From Jonquetella anthropi DSM 22815 (GTDB taxonomy: Bacteria; Synergistota; Synergistia; Synergistales; Dethiosulfovibrionaceae): DNA of 64,000 nt. The stretch lies in contig NZ_CM001376.1 of assembly GCF_000237805.1 (NCBI RefSeq), positions 1,416,349-1,480,348 on the forward strand, written 5' to 3'. The position numbers were made by a program, and so were the translations under genes. Shown piece by piece: positions 1 through 7,090 of this stretch (its first letter is position 1; the number at the start of each line of letters is the position of its first letter). The notes below the pieces were generated by a model, which saw only the letters and a list, made by a program, of their open reading frames with translations, had not been told where the DNA came from and made no database searches.

Positions 1-774
1 CTTGAACGGAATGATCGCCACGTTCGGGTTCGTCTCGGCGGCAAAACGGGAGATGACGCCGGCCTCGCCGCCGTTCGCCACCGCGTTCACCACGCCGATG
101 GCATGACCGAACTGCAGTTCGATGTCCTTCATCGCCCCAAGGCGATTCTTGTATTGGCGCTCCCAGACCTGCCGCGTGCCCGAGCCGCTGCCGCGGCCGA
201 CGAGCTTCAGGTTCGTCAGGTCGTCCATCTCCACGCTGGAGCGTCCCGCCAGCGGGTGCGTCTTCGGGACGATGAGCACCAGCTCGTCCTCAAAGAACGG
301 CACCGACGTGTAGCCGGGTAGACTTCTGTCAACGCCGATGACCGCCAAGTCCGACTCCTTGTCGGACAGGGCCTTCAGGGCCGTCTGGGAGTCAGTGGTG
401 TTCACGTGGACCGACACACCGCTGTGCAGCTCGGCGAACTCGACGAGCAAGCCCGGCAGAATGAAGTCGCCGGGAATGGAACTGGCGCTGATCGTCACGG
501 TGCCGAACAGGTCCTGAGACAGCTCGGCGATCTGAAGCTTCGTCTTCTTGTGCATGTCCAGCATGCGCAGGGCCGTCTTGTAGAAGATCTCGCCTTCCGC
601 CGTCAGATCGGAATGCCGGTGCCCTTTGACGAATAGCTCCGCCCCCATCTCATCCTCAAGGCGCGCGACGCGCTTGCTGACCGCCGGTTGGGAGATGCCC
701 AAGGTCACCGCGGCGGCGGAAATACTGCCCTTTTCGGTGATGGCGATAAACGTTTCCAGTTCTTTCAAATCCAC
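1..774 (-). CDS. LysR-family transcriptional regulator (3' end cut by window edge)
   Basis: The reverse strand is open from the start codon to base 1, giving 258 residues of a protein usually near 300, so about 40 C-terminal residues lie outside. The N-terminus is a typical LysR winged helix-turn-helix (KELETFIAITEKGSISAAA, then GISQPAVSKRVARLEDEMG). A periplasmic-binding-like effector domain follows, with GSGSGTRQVWE and GGEAGVISRF near its end, resembling the CysB/CysL-type branch. An ATG at 780 sits only 2 nt from the AAGGAG ribosome site. The GTG at 774 has 8 nt and gives the usual M-DLKELETF start, so I prefer it. Transcribed away from the XRE gene. The ligand cannot be told from sequence. 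Confidence 0.92.
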   Translation of the reverse strand, partial: MDLKELETFIAITEKGSISAAAVTLGISQPAVSKRVARLEDEMGAELFVKGHRHSDLTAEGEIFYKTALRMLDMHKKTKLQIAELSQDLFGTVTISASSIPGDFILPGLLVEFAELHSGVSVHVNTTDSQTALKALSDKESDLAVIGVDRSLPGYTSVPFFEDELVLIVPKTHPLAGRSSVEMDDLTNLKLVGRGSGSGTRQVWERQYKNRLGAMKDIELQFGHAIGVVNAVANGGEAGVISRFAAETNPNVAIIPFK

Positions 775-815
775 TGTCATCACTCCTTGCTGGAGTCCGT
801 CCGGCTCCAATCTGG

Positions 816-844
816 TTGCAATTCTTCGGTAAGTGGCTTATGAT
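816..844 (+). promoter_or_regulatory. sigma70-type promoter of the XRE/ImmA genes
   Basis: TTGCAA at 816-821 and TATGAT at 839-844 are separated by exactly 17 bp. Transcription would start near 851, about 33 nt before the ATG at 884. An in-frame ATG at 833 lies upstream of the -10 box, which supports 884 as the true start. Confidence 0.7.
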
Positions 845-849
845 AAAGA

Positions 850-868
850 TAACATCTTGTATCTGTTA
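850..868. promoter_or_regulatory. candidate operator for the XRE regulator
   Basis: An inverted repeat TAACA-9 nt-TGTTA lies just downstream of the -10 box, at the predicted transcription start. XRE repressors commonly bind short palindromes at their own promoter, so autoregulation is a reasonable inference. The arms are short and not proof of binding. Confidence 0.4.
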
Positions 869-883
869 CGAGGAGGATATGCC

Positions 884-1255
884 ATGAGTTTTGGACTGCG
901 CCTTCGTTCGCTCCGTAAGGCTCACCAGCTGACTCAGCAGCAGCTGGCCGAGGTGACCGAGGTGAGCCGGATTTATATACAAGCGCTGGAAAGCAACCGC
1001 CGGTCGCCGTCGATGAAACTGCTTCACAAACTGGCCGACGCTCTGGAAGTTGACCCGGCCGACCTGCTGGAGGAGTTCCCCAGCGAGAGAAGCGGCCGTC
1101 TTCAGCTGGAAGAGCTGTTCCAGCGTCCGGAAGAGCTTGAGATTTGGTACCGCAGCCACAAGCTGACGCCCCGCGACGTGGCGATGGTCCACCGGCTCAT
1201 CGACGCGGCTCTGGCAGACTGGCAGAACGAAGCGAAATCGGCCGAAAACCTCTGA
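884..1255 (+). CDS. XRE-family helix-turn-helix regulator
   Basis: A 123-residue protein with an HTH_3 domain at about residues 4-58 (LRLRSLRKAHQLTQQQLAEV, then SRIYIQALESNRRSPSM). A helical tail of about 60 residues follows. The ATG at 884 has AGGAGG with 7-nt spacing; an upstream in-frame ATG at 833 would precede the promoter. It is followed after 7 nt by a metallopeptidase of the ImmA/IrrE type. In ICEBs1 and in Deinococcus such peptidases cut or inactivate the partner XRE-type repressor. By analogy this is a repressor relieved by its neighbour, but no mobile element or target gene is visible beyond the pair. Confidence 0.9.
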   Translation: MSFGLRLRSLRKAHQLTQQQLAEVTEVSRIYIQALESNRRSPSMKLLHKLADALEVDPADLLEEFPSERSGRLQLEELFQRPEELEIWYRSHKLTPRDVAMVHRLIDAALADWQNEAKSAENL

Positions 1256-1262
1256 GCGGTCA

Positions 1263-1688
1263 ATGAACGATCAAGAACCACAGCTGGAGTTCAGCTTTCC
1301 GCCGCCGCCTGAGTCGGTCCCCAGTTGGGCCGAATCAGAGGCGAAAAAGTGGCGGGACTTGGACGACTTCCAGCTTCAGGTTCGCCTCGAAGAGGACACC
1401 GGGCTGAAGGTGGACTTTCATCACGCGCCCCTTTCGCCCCGGCTCTGGGCGTTCACCTACGTCAGGCGAGAGCTTGGCCGAGGGCGAATTTACGTCAATG
1501 CCGACCTTCCTTACATCTGGCAGCAGTTCGCCTTTTACCACGAGCTGCACCACCTGCTTCACGACCATAAAGGGTGTTACTTCTGGTCCCAGACTCTCGT
1601 TCCGCTCAGCCGGTTTGAAACTCAGGCAGACCTTTTCGCCTGGGCTGCCGTCCTGCCGCTGTGGGAAGAGGCGGGAACCGAATGGTAG
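1263..1688 (+). CDS. ImmA/IrrE-type metallopeptidase (COG2856-like)
   Basis: A 141-residue protein with a zinc-peptidase HExxH motif (HELHH, residues 93-97) and a downstream glutamate in FETQADLFAWA (E119) that fits the third metal ligand. The N-terminal 30 residues are proline-rich and look disordered. Family members act on XRE regulators, as ImmA does on ImmR. The gene begins 7 nt after the XRE stop, so the two are almost surely co-transcribed and co-translated. It is shorter than phage ImmA proteins but retains the catalytic core. The signal it senses is unknown. Confidence 0.82.
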   Translation: MNDQEPQLEFSFPPPPESVPSWAESEAKKWRDLDDFQLQVRLEEDTGLKVDFHHAPLSPRLWAFTYVRRELGRGRIYVNADLPYIWQQFAFYHELHHLLHDHKGCYFWSQTLVPLSRFETQADLFAWAAVLPLWEEAGTEW

Positions 1689-1723
1689 CTGAAAACTCAT
1701 CATCAGCTGATCGGAGGCACTTC

Positions 1724-2593
1724 ATGGAAAACTCTCAACTTCAGGAAGTCCTGCGCGCCCGACTGGAAAACTCCCCGCCCAAGGCCCGCCGGGTGGTCGA
1801 GTTCTTGCTGTCCCACATGAGAGAAGCGGCCTTTCTCACCATCGGCGACGTGGCAGGCGAGCTGAACGTCTCCAAGGCCCAGCTCGTTCGGGTTGCCCGT
1901 ATGCTCGGGTTCGGCGGCTACTCAGAGCTCAAGGCCGCCATTCAGGAGACCGTGCTCGAACAGGTGAACCCCGCGGCGATGCTGAACCGGGCACTTTCCG
2001 AAAACGAGTCCGCGCTGGCAGCCCGAATCCACCAGATGGAACACGCCAACTTGGAAGACACGTGGAACCGGCTTGACCCAGCCAATATCAAGAAATTCAG
2101 CGCCATGCTTCTGGCCGCCGACTCGATTTTCTGCGCCGGCTGGGGAATATCGGCCATGACGTCCGAGTGTCTCTTCAGCCGACTGAGGGAACTGGGCCTC
2201 AAGAGCTTTACCCTCCAGCCGGGCTGCCTTACCTTAATAGAACAGGTTCGCTGTCTGGACAGTCGGGACGTGCTGATTGCCTTCGACCTGCCCAGCTACG
2301 CCCTGCTTCTTACCGAGTCGGTCGCCCGAGCGAAACAAGCCGGGGCGAAGATCATCACCGTCACCGACAGCCCTGCCGCGCCGATCTGCAAGATGGCCGA
2401 CCTGTCGTTTTTCGTCAGCGACAGCAGCCCCACATTCGGCAGCTCGCTCATCGGCGCCGTCTTCCTGATCCACGTGCTCACATCGGCCCTGTCGGTCGAG
2501 ATGGGTGACCGGGCCCGCAAGGCGCTGGAAGAACAGGCCGCCTGCCTTCACGATGAGCGGATTTACCACCCGGTGTTCGGCCTGCGCTACTGA
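1724..2593 (+). CDS. RpiR/MurR-family regulator with SIS domain
   Basis: A 289-residue protein. An N-terminal RpiR helix-turn-helix (residues 1-80, with TIGDVAGELNVSKAQLVRVA) is followed by a sugar-isomerase (SIS) domain at about 120-260, with the phosphosugar-loop region near SIFCAGWGISAM and IITVTDSPAAPICKMAD. The start at 1724 has GGAGG with 6-nt spacing; earlier in-frame ATGs at 1661 and 1682 lie inside or against the end of the upstream gene and lack a good ribosome site. Family members sense phosphorylated sugars or amino sugars. No sugar-catabolic gene adjoins it, so the target is unknown. A strong terminator follows. Confidence 0.9.
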   Translation: MENSQLQEVLRARLENSPPKARRVVEFLLSHMREAAFLTIGDVAGELNVSKAQLVRVARMLGFGGYSELKAAIQETVLEQVNPAAMLNRALSENESALAARIHQMEHANLEDTWNRLDPANIKKFSAMLLAADSIFCAGWGISAMTSECLFSRLRELGLKSFTLQPGCLTLIEQVRCLDSRDVLIAFDLPSYALLLTESVARAKQAGAKIITVTDSPAAPICKMADLSFFVSDSSPTFGSSLIGAVFLIHVLTSALSVEMGDRARKALEEQAACLHDERIYHPVFGLRY

Positions 2594-2602
2594 TTCGTCC
2601 TC

Positions 2603-2640
2603 AAGCCGTCCCGCCTCAAGGCGGGACGGCTTTTTTGTTT
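2603..2640 (+). terminator. rho-independent terminator after the RpiR gene
   Basis: A perfect 13-bp GC-rich stem (2603-2615 with 2620-2632) and TCAA loop run into TTTTTTGTTT. It lies between convergent genes and also precedes the end of the minus-strand hydrolase gene. Confidence 0.9.
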
Positions 2641-3328
2641 AAGCCGACAGCTCGAGACTTTCTCCCGACTTGAGCGGACAGAACTGCACCGACGGCGGCA
2701 CGAGGCTTTCCAGCCGCTTCATGTCGGCGCCGATGGCCGGGAACGTGTCATAGTGCATCGGGACGACGCAGGTCGGCCAAATCATGCTCATCGCCTGCGC
2801 GGCGTCCCATTCGTCCATGGTGTAGTGCCCGCCGACCGGCAGAAGGGCCACGTCAACCGACTGGTTCGCCAACAGGGCAAAATCGCTCGTCAAGCAGGTG
2901 TCCCCAGCGTGGTAAACCGTCGCGCCGCCCATGCGGATTAAAAAGCCGCAGCACACCCCGCCGTCCACCAGCCCGGAAGGCGTGGCGATTGACGAGCTGT
3001 GAAGCGCCGGCGTCATCTTGGCGCTGCCCCAAGGGAACCGGGCTGTCCCGCCCAAGTTCATCTCGACTCGCCGGGACACGCCCTGACCGGCCAGCCAGTG
3101 GCCGATCTCAGGGACGCAGACGACCGCTGCGCCGTCGCGTCGGGCCAGAGCCACCGTGTCGCCTAAGTGATCGCCGTGACCGTGAGTCACCAGAATCGTG
3201 TCCAGCTTCCCAATCCGGTCGATCGGGACGGGACAGAGCGGGTTGCCGGACAGAAACGGATCAACGATGATCCGGCCGTCCGAGCTCTCCAGCACGAACG
3301 CCGAATGTCCCAAAAACGTGAGTTTCAC
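2639..3328 (-). CDS. UPF0173 metal-dependent hydrolase (MBL fold)
   Basis: A 229-residue member of the YtkL/UPF0173 metallo-beta-lactamase-fold family. The metal site is intact: THGHGDHLGD (H49, H51, D53, H54), a later His in TPALHSSS, the Asp in YHAGDT, and His in GGHYTMD and MHYDTFP. The start is GTG with a GGAGGAGG ribosome site. It lies 28 nt downstream of a paralogue in the same direction. The natural substrate of the family is not established; a hydrolase of a small ester or phosphoester is typical for the fold. Confidence 0.88.
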   Translation of the reverse strand: MKLTFLGHSAFVLESSDGRIIVDPFLSGNPLCPVPIDRIGKLDTILVTHGHGDHLGDTVALARRDGAAVVCVPEIGHWLAGQGVSRRVEMNLGGTARFPWGSAKMTPALHSSSIATPSGLVDGGVCCGFLIRMGGATVYHAGDTCLTSDFALLANQSVDVALLPVGGHYTMDEWDAAQAMSMIWPTCVVPMHYDTFPAIGADMKRLESLVPPSVQFCPLKSGESLELSA

Positions 3329-3356
3329 GACGGGCCCCTCCTCCTGCTCTTTGAAA

Positions 3357-4019
3357 CTACAGGGTCTCCTTCTCGCTCGACTGAAGAATGATCACTTCGG
3401 ATCCCTTGACGGCCTTCTTGAACGCTGCCGGATCAGCCGATATGGACGGGAACGTGTTGTAGTGAACCGGGCAGACCTCCCGAGCCTTGATGAGCTCGCA
3501 GGCCTGCACGGCCGCGGGAACGTCCATCGTCGTCTCCCCGCCGATCGGCAGGAACGCCAAGTCGATGGCCATCTTGGACAAGTCCTTCATCTCCGGCAGA
3601 AGCACGGTGTTTCCGGCGTGGTAAACCTTGTGCTTCTCGACCTCAATCACGTAGCCGCAGATCGGGCCGGCCGTCTCGGTGCCGCTTTTTGCCGGAACAA
3701 CCGTCACGGTCCCAAAGGGGAAATGACGGGTCTCGCCCCAAGCCATAACGACCAGCTGACTGGGAGCGACGCCCTGCTCTTTCATCCACTCGGCGGCGGC
3801 TTCGGTGCAGACCACCTGACACTCGGTCGCCTTGGCGATCGTCACCGCGTCGGCCAGCCGTTTGTGGCAGGCATGAGTGAGCAGCATGCCGTCCAGCGCG
3901 ATGAAATCGTCAACAGTGTTGCAGGCCATCGGGTTGCCGGTGAAAAACGGGTCGATCAGAACCGAACAATAATCACTCTGGATCTTGACCGTCGAATGTC
4001 CGAGAAACTGTGCGTTCAT
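3357..4019 (-). CDS. UPF0173-like MBL-fold paralogue lacking most metal ligands
   Basis: A 220-residue paralogue that aligns along its length with the next gene (FLGHS, IDPFFTGNP, HAGNT, VHYNTFP). The metal site has been rewritten. HGHGDH is HACHKR here, so H51 becomes C, D53 becomes K and H54 becomes R. The His of TPALHS is Lys, the Asp of HAGDT is Asn, and the His of GGHYTMD is Glu. The frame is intact, with a good AGGAGG ribosome site, so it looks like a maintained pseudo-enzyme rather than a decaying gene. It may be a regulatory or binding partner of the active copy, which follows in the same transcript. Confidence 0.8.
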   Translation of the reverse strand: MNAQFLGHSTVKIQSDYCSVLIDPFFTGNPMACNTVDDFIALDGMLLTHACHKRLADAVTIAKATECQVVCTEAAAEWMKEQGVAPSQLVVMAWGETRHFPFGTVTVVPAKSGTETAGPICGYVIEVEKHKVYHAGNTVLLPEMKDLSKMAIDLAFLPIGGETTMDVPAAVQACELIKAREVCPVHYNTFPSISADPAAFKKAVKGSEVIILQSSEKETL

Positions 4020-4140
4020 TCTTCAAGCCTCCTATAAAAAACGACTAAAAAAGAACATAACTTTTTGTATAAATCGAGTATATAACAGAAACCTTCATTT
4101 GACGAGTGAATCAATGCCCAATTTTACTTTTTATCGTCAG

Positions 4141-4170
4141 CAAAAAGGCCGGGAGATTTCTCTCCCGGCC
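4141..4170 (-). terminator. rho-independent terminator after the DUF3798 gene
   Basis: A 10-bp perfect stem GGCCGGGAGA / TCTCCCGGCC (4147-4170) runs, on the minus strand, into TTTTTGCTGA. It separates the DUF3798 gene from the two UPF0173 genes. Confidence 0.85.
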
Positions 4171-4188
4171 GAACGAGCTTTTAATCGC

Positions 4189-5403
4189 TTATTTTATCTT
4201 GTAGTACTTCTCTGGCACCTTGACGGAGCCCATGCCGGAGAATCCCTTCCCCAACAGGTAGGTCTCTTGGTAGACCAGCATGTAGTTTTTCAGCTCCATG
4301 CCGGTTCCAGCGTCCCGATAGTAGCTGCCGTTCCACTTGGCGCCCGGCGTTTCTTTGTCAAACGCCGCCACCAGACGGTCCAAGTTGACCTTGCGCCGCA
4401 GGGTCTTGGGCGTCACGCCCTCTTTGACGCAGCTGATCGCCAACTCGCCCATGGCCTCCGAGCAGGTGAACCCGAACGAGTAGGCCCAAACGCCCATGCG
4501 CCCGGCCCCTCCGGCCTTGACGACCGCGTCTTCAACTCTCTTCAGGATCGCCTTGAAGTCACCGGCCACGTCGGCCAGTTCAATGCCCAAAGCGCCGGGA
4601 TACCCCATCAGAGGCGACGGCAGGTCGGCCTCGAGGAAGTAGCCGCCCTTCGCGGCGATGACCTTGATGAGCGGCTCGGTCTGAGCGTCGTTGGTGCAGT
4701 AGAACGCCGTCTTCGGGCCGTATTTTTCGAGCCATGCGGGAGTTTTTTCCAGAATAAACTGCTGGGCGCCGGCCACGCCGACGTCGCTGGTCGGGTCGGG
4801 CGCGGTCTCAAAGTGGAACTTCATGCCCAGGTCCTTGCACGCCTCTTCCATGATCCGGCGCTTTCTGGCCTGAAGCTCGTAGCTCTGATGGCGGGGGAAC
4901 GACACGAGGACGTAGTTTTCGCAGCCCAGCTTGTGAGCCAGCGCGACGTTCAGGTAGCCGCGGGAAAGGGCGTCCGTCGCCACCGACAGATCAGCGACGG
5001 TGGTGATGACCATCGGGTCCTCATGAGGCTCGGCGGAGAACAGCAGAATGTCAGGCCGTTTCTCCCGAATACGCCGGAACGCCTCGGTCGTTCCAGGAAC
5101 CGACTGGTTCACCACAACGGCCTTCATCAGAGGATCGTCGGCGAACGCGGCAATCTGTGAAATGGTCGTCTCCTGTTCGGTCATGAAGCTGTCCGGGTAG
5201 GTCACGTGCTTGATCATACCGCCGTTCGCCACGTCGCCGTAGCGGGCGATCAGGGCTTCAGCCCCGCGCAGGTCGTCCTCCGACTGTGACACCGTGCCGG
5301 TGCAGATCCCCACGTGGAACGGCGCCGGATCGGCGGCAAAGCAAACCCCGGCCCAGCAGGTCAGAAGCGCAGCAGCCCCTAGCCTTTTCAGGTACATTCC
5401 CAT
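4189..5403 (-). CDS. DUF3798-type periplasmic protein (binding-protein fold)
   Basis: A 404-residue secreted protein. The signal peptide MGMYLKRLGAAALLTCWAG ends near VCFA|ADPAPF. The mature part (FHVGICTGTVSQSEDDLRGA, then FYCTNDAQTEPLIKVIAAKGG) matches the DUF3798 pattern I know from Clostridia and Synergistota, which has a type 1 periplasmic-binding-protein fold. The start at 5403 has AAGGAGG with 8-nt spacing; a longer reading frame from 5442 would put 13 residues before the signal peptide. No permease or ATPase is adjacent, so it may work with a transporter elsewhere or as a sensor. Ligand unknown. Confidence 0.78.
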   Translation of the reverse strand: MGMYLKRLGAAALLTCWAGVCFAADPAPFHVGICTGTVSQSEDDLRGAEALIARYGDVANGGMIKHVTYPDSFMTEQETTISQIAAFADDPLMKAVVVNQSVPGTTEAFRRIREKRPDILLFSAEPHEDPMVITTVADLSVATDALSRGYLNVALAHKLGCENYVLVSFPRHQSYELQARKRRIMEEACKDLGMKFHFETAPDPTSDVGVAGAQQFILEKTPAWLEKYGPKTAFYCTNDAQTEPLIKVIAAKGGYFLEADLPSPLMGYPGALGIELADVAGDFKAILKRVEDAVVKAGGAGRMGVWAYSFGFTCSEAMGELAISCVKEGVTPKTLRRKVNLDRLVAAFDKETPGAKWNGSYYRDAGTGMELKNYMLVYQETYLLGKGFSGMGSVKVPEKYYKIK

Positions 5404-5500
5404 TCGTTCTTCCTCCTTCAAGTCCGTTTTTTGATAAAACAATACATCTTTTGGCTGATAATATCATAAAAGGACGCTTTAGCAAAGAAGGCTGCTCAAA

Positions 5501-5542
5501 AGACGAAGAAGCCCCGCGCCGAGATCTTTCGGCGCGGGGCTT
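5501..5542 (-). terminator. terminator closing the recJ-to-rsmI gene run
   Basis: A 14-bp perfect stem (5509-5522 with 5529-5542) on the minus strand is followed by TTCGTCTTTTG. It lies directly behind rsmI and ends the long minus-strand gene cluster. Confidence 0.85.
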
Positions 5543-5546
5543 CCCG

Positions 5547-6365
5547 CTATTCGCCGTCCCGCTCGACGGCGATGAGCCACTCTTTAATTTCGTTTTTCGT
5601 CACGGCGCCCGAAGCAAGCCGGGCCGAAATTTCCTTGACCGATAGGCCGTTTTGCCGCAAGGCCAGCGCCTCTTCCTGCCAGTCACGCGCGTCCGGTTCA
5701 GGCAGAACGCCTTCGACGACCAGGACCAGTTCGCCTTTGACCCCGTCCGCCACCGACTCAGCGAGGGCCTGAAGATCCCCCCGGCGAACTTCCTGATGGA
5801 TTTTTGAAATCTCCCGCGCGAGAGCCGCCCGGCGGGGCCCCCAAAGGCGGGCCATATCGCTCAGGTGGCGAAACGCCTTGTGAGGCGACAGGTAAAAGAC
5901 CGTCGTGACGCCCACGTTCCGCCAGCGGTTCAAAACCTCGGCGCGCTCACCCTCTTTGTCGGGCAGAAAACCGACGAAGACGAACGGCTGCGGTTCAAGG
6001 CCCGAAAGGAGAAGCGCTGGGACGAAGGCCGTCGCGCCCGGGAGGACGTCCACCGGGAAGCCGTTCTCAATGGCCGCGCGGATCACGACGGCCCCGGGGT
6101 CGGATATGCCCGGCGTGCCCGCGTCGCTGATCAGGGCGATTTTCTGCCCGTCGGCCAGCCGACGAAGCACTTCGTCGACCCGAGCCCGTTCGTTGAACTT
6201 CTGATAGCTCATCCGCGGGGCAGTCACGCCCCACTTCTCCAAAATCGGGCCGCTGTGCCGAGTGTCCTCGCACAGCACCAGCCCGGCGGAGCGAAGCTCG
6301 TCCAACGCGCGCAGGGTTACGTCGCCCAAGTTGCCTATGGGCGTAGGAATCACGACGAGGGGCAT
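5547..6365 (-). CDS. rsmI: 16S rRNA (cytidine1402-2'-O)-methyltransferase RsmI
   Basis: A 272-residue protein that methylates the ribose of C1402 in the decoding centre of 16S rRNA, using S-adenosylmethionine. The family signature PTPIGNLGD is at residues 7-15. SDAGTPGISDPG follows, and the tetrapyrrole-methylase-type core is complete. The C-terminal 50 residues form the usual helical extension (EISARLASGAVTKNEIKEW). The ATG at 6365 has AAGGAGG with 7-nt spacing. The start overlaps the upstream methyltransferase gene by 16 bp, so it is the last member of the cluster. Confidence 0.96.
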   Translation of the reverse strand: MPLVVIPTPIGNLGDVTLRALDELRSAGLVLCEDTRHSGPILEKWGVTAPRMSYQKFNERARVDEVLRRLADGQKIALISDAGTPGISDPGAVVIRAAIENGFPVDVLPGATAFVPALLLSGLEPQPFVFVGFLPDKEGERAEVLNRWRNVGVTTVFYLSPHKAFRHLSDMARLWGPRRAALAREISKIHQEVRRGDLQALAESVADGVKGELVLVVEGVLPEPDARDWQEEALALRQNGLSVKEISARLASGAVTKNEIKEWLIAVERDGE

Positions 6366-7090
6366 GACGGGGCCTCCTTCTCGTAAAACTTCAAAAACTC
6401 GTCGGTCAGGGAGCCGTCCGGAGCGTGCATGACCAACGGCCGGAGCACCCGAAGGCCCACGCCGCCGAAGCGTCGGGCTTCCATGAGGAAAACTGACGCG
6501 GGACGGTCCGCCTTCGGGTGAACGAACCGCAGGACCGACGGCTCGAGGCTGGCGGCGCGAAGACACGCCACGGTATCGGCCAGACGGCGGGCCCGCATGA
6601 CCATGTACAGCCGACCTTTGTCCCTCAGGCTCCACGACGCGGCTCGGCACACGTCGGACAGAGTGCAAGCCGAGCCCTGCCGGGCCGTGCGGTCTTCCGG
6701 CGACGCGCAGGGCTGGCCCTGCCCTATTTCCTCATACGGAGGGTTGGCCGCCACGACGTCGTATTCTCCCCCTTGTCCTCGGCCCCAAAGCTGGGTCAGG
6801 TCGCCGCAGACGAATGACAGCCGGTCGGACAGGCCGTTGGACTCGGCGTTTTGCCGCGCCAGCTCGACGAACCGCTGGTCTATTTCCAGCCCGGTCACGT
6901 GAGCGCTGCTGCGCCAAGCCATCAGCATGGCGACGCCGCCAGTCGCGCAGCCCAGCTCGAGGGCCCGCTCCCGGCGCTTCAGCCGAACGAATCCGGCCAG
7001 CAGAATGGTGTCCATGTTGACCCGCGGGCCTCTGACGGGCTGACGGATCGTCAGCTGGCCGCCCAACAAGTCGTCGACGGTTACTCCCAT
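6350..7090 (-). CDS. tRNA1(Val) (adenine37-N6)-methyltransferase-like protein
   Basis: A 246-residue class I SAM methyltransferase of the TrmN6/YfiC type. It has a glycine motif (ALELGCATGGVAMLMA), an acidic motif (VTGLEID) and the N6-adenine catalytic motif NPPYEE. In Bacteria this family modifies A37 of tRNA1(Val) or acts on related RNA. It overlaps smc by 10 bp upstream and rsmI by 16 bp downstream; the rsmI pairing is common and fits an RNA-modification role. The exact RNA target is inferred. Confidence 0.85.
   Translation of the reverse strand: MGVTVDDLLGGQLTIRQPVRGPRVNMDTILLAGFVRLKRRERALELGCATGGVAMLMAWRSSAHVTGLEIDQRFVELARQNAESNGLSDRLSFVCGDLTQLWGRGQGGEYDVVAANPPYEEIGQGQPCASPEDRTARQGSACTLSDVCRAASWSLRDKGRLYMVMRARRLADTVACLRAASLEPSVLRFVHPKADRPASVFLMEARRFGGVGLRVLRPLVMHAPDGSLTDEFLKFYEKEAPSCPSS

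Noticed and set aside
3985-5160. A 391-codon plus-strand open frame
   Set aside because: It lies antisense to the DUF3798 gene, has no protein-like composition or ribosome site, and is explained by high GC in the third codon position of the real gene.
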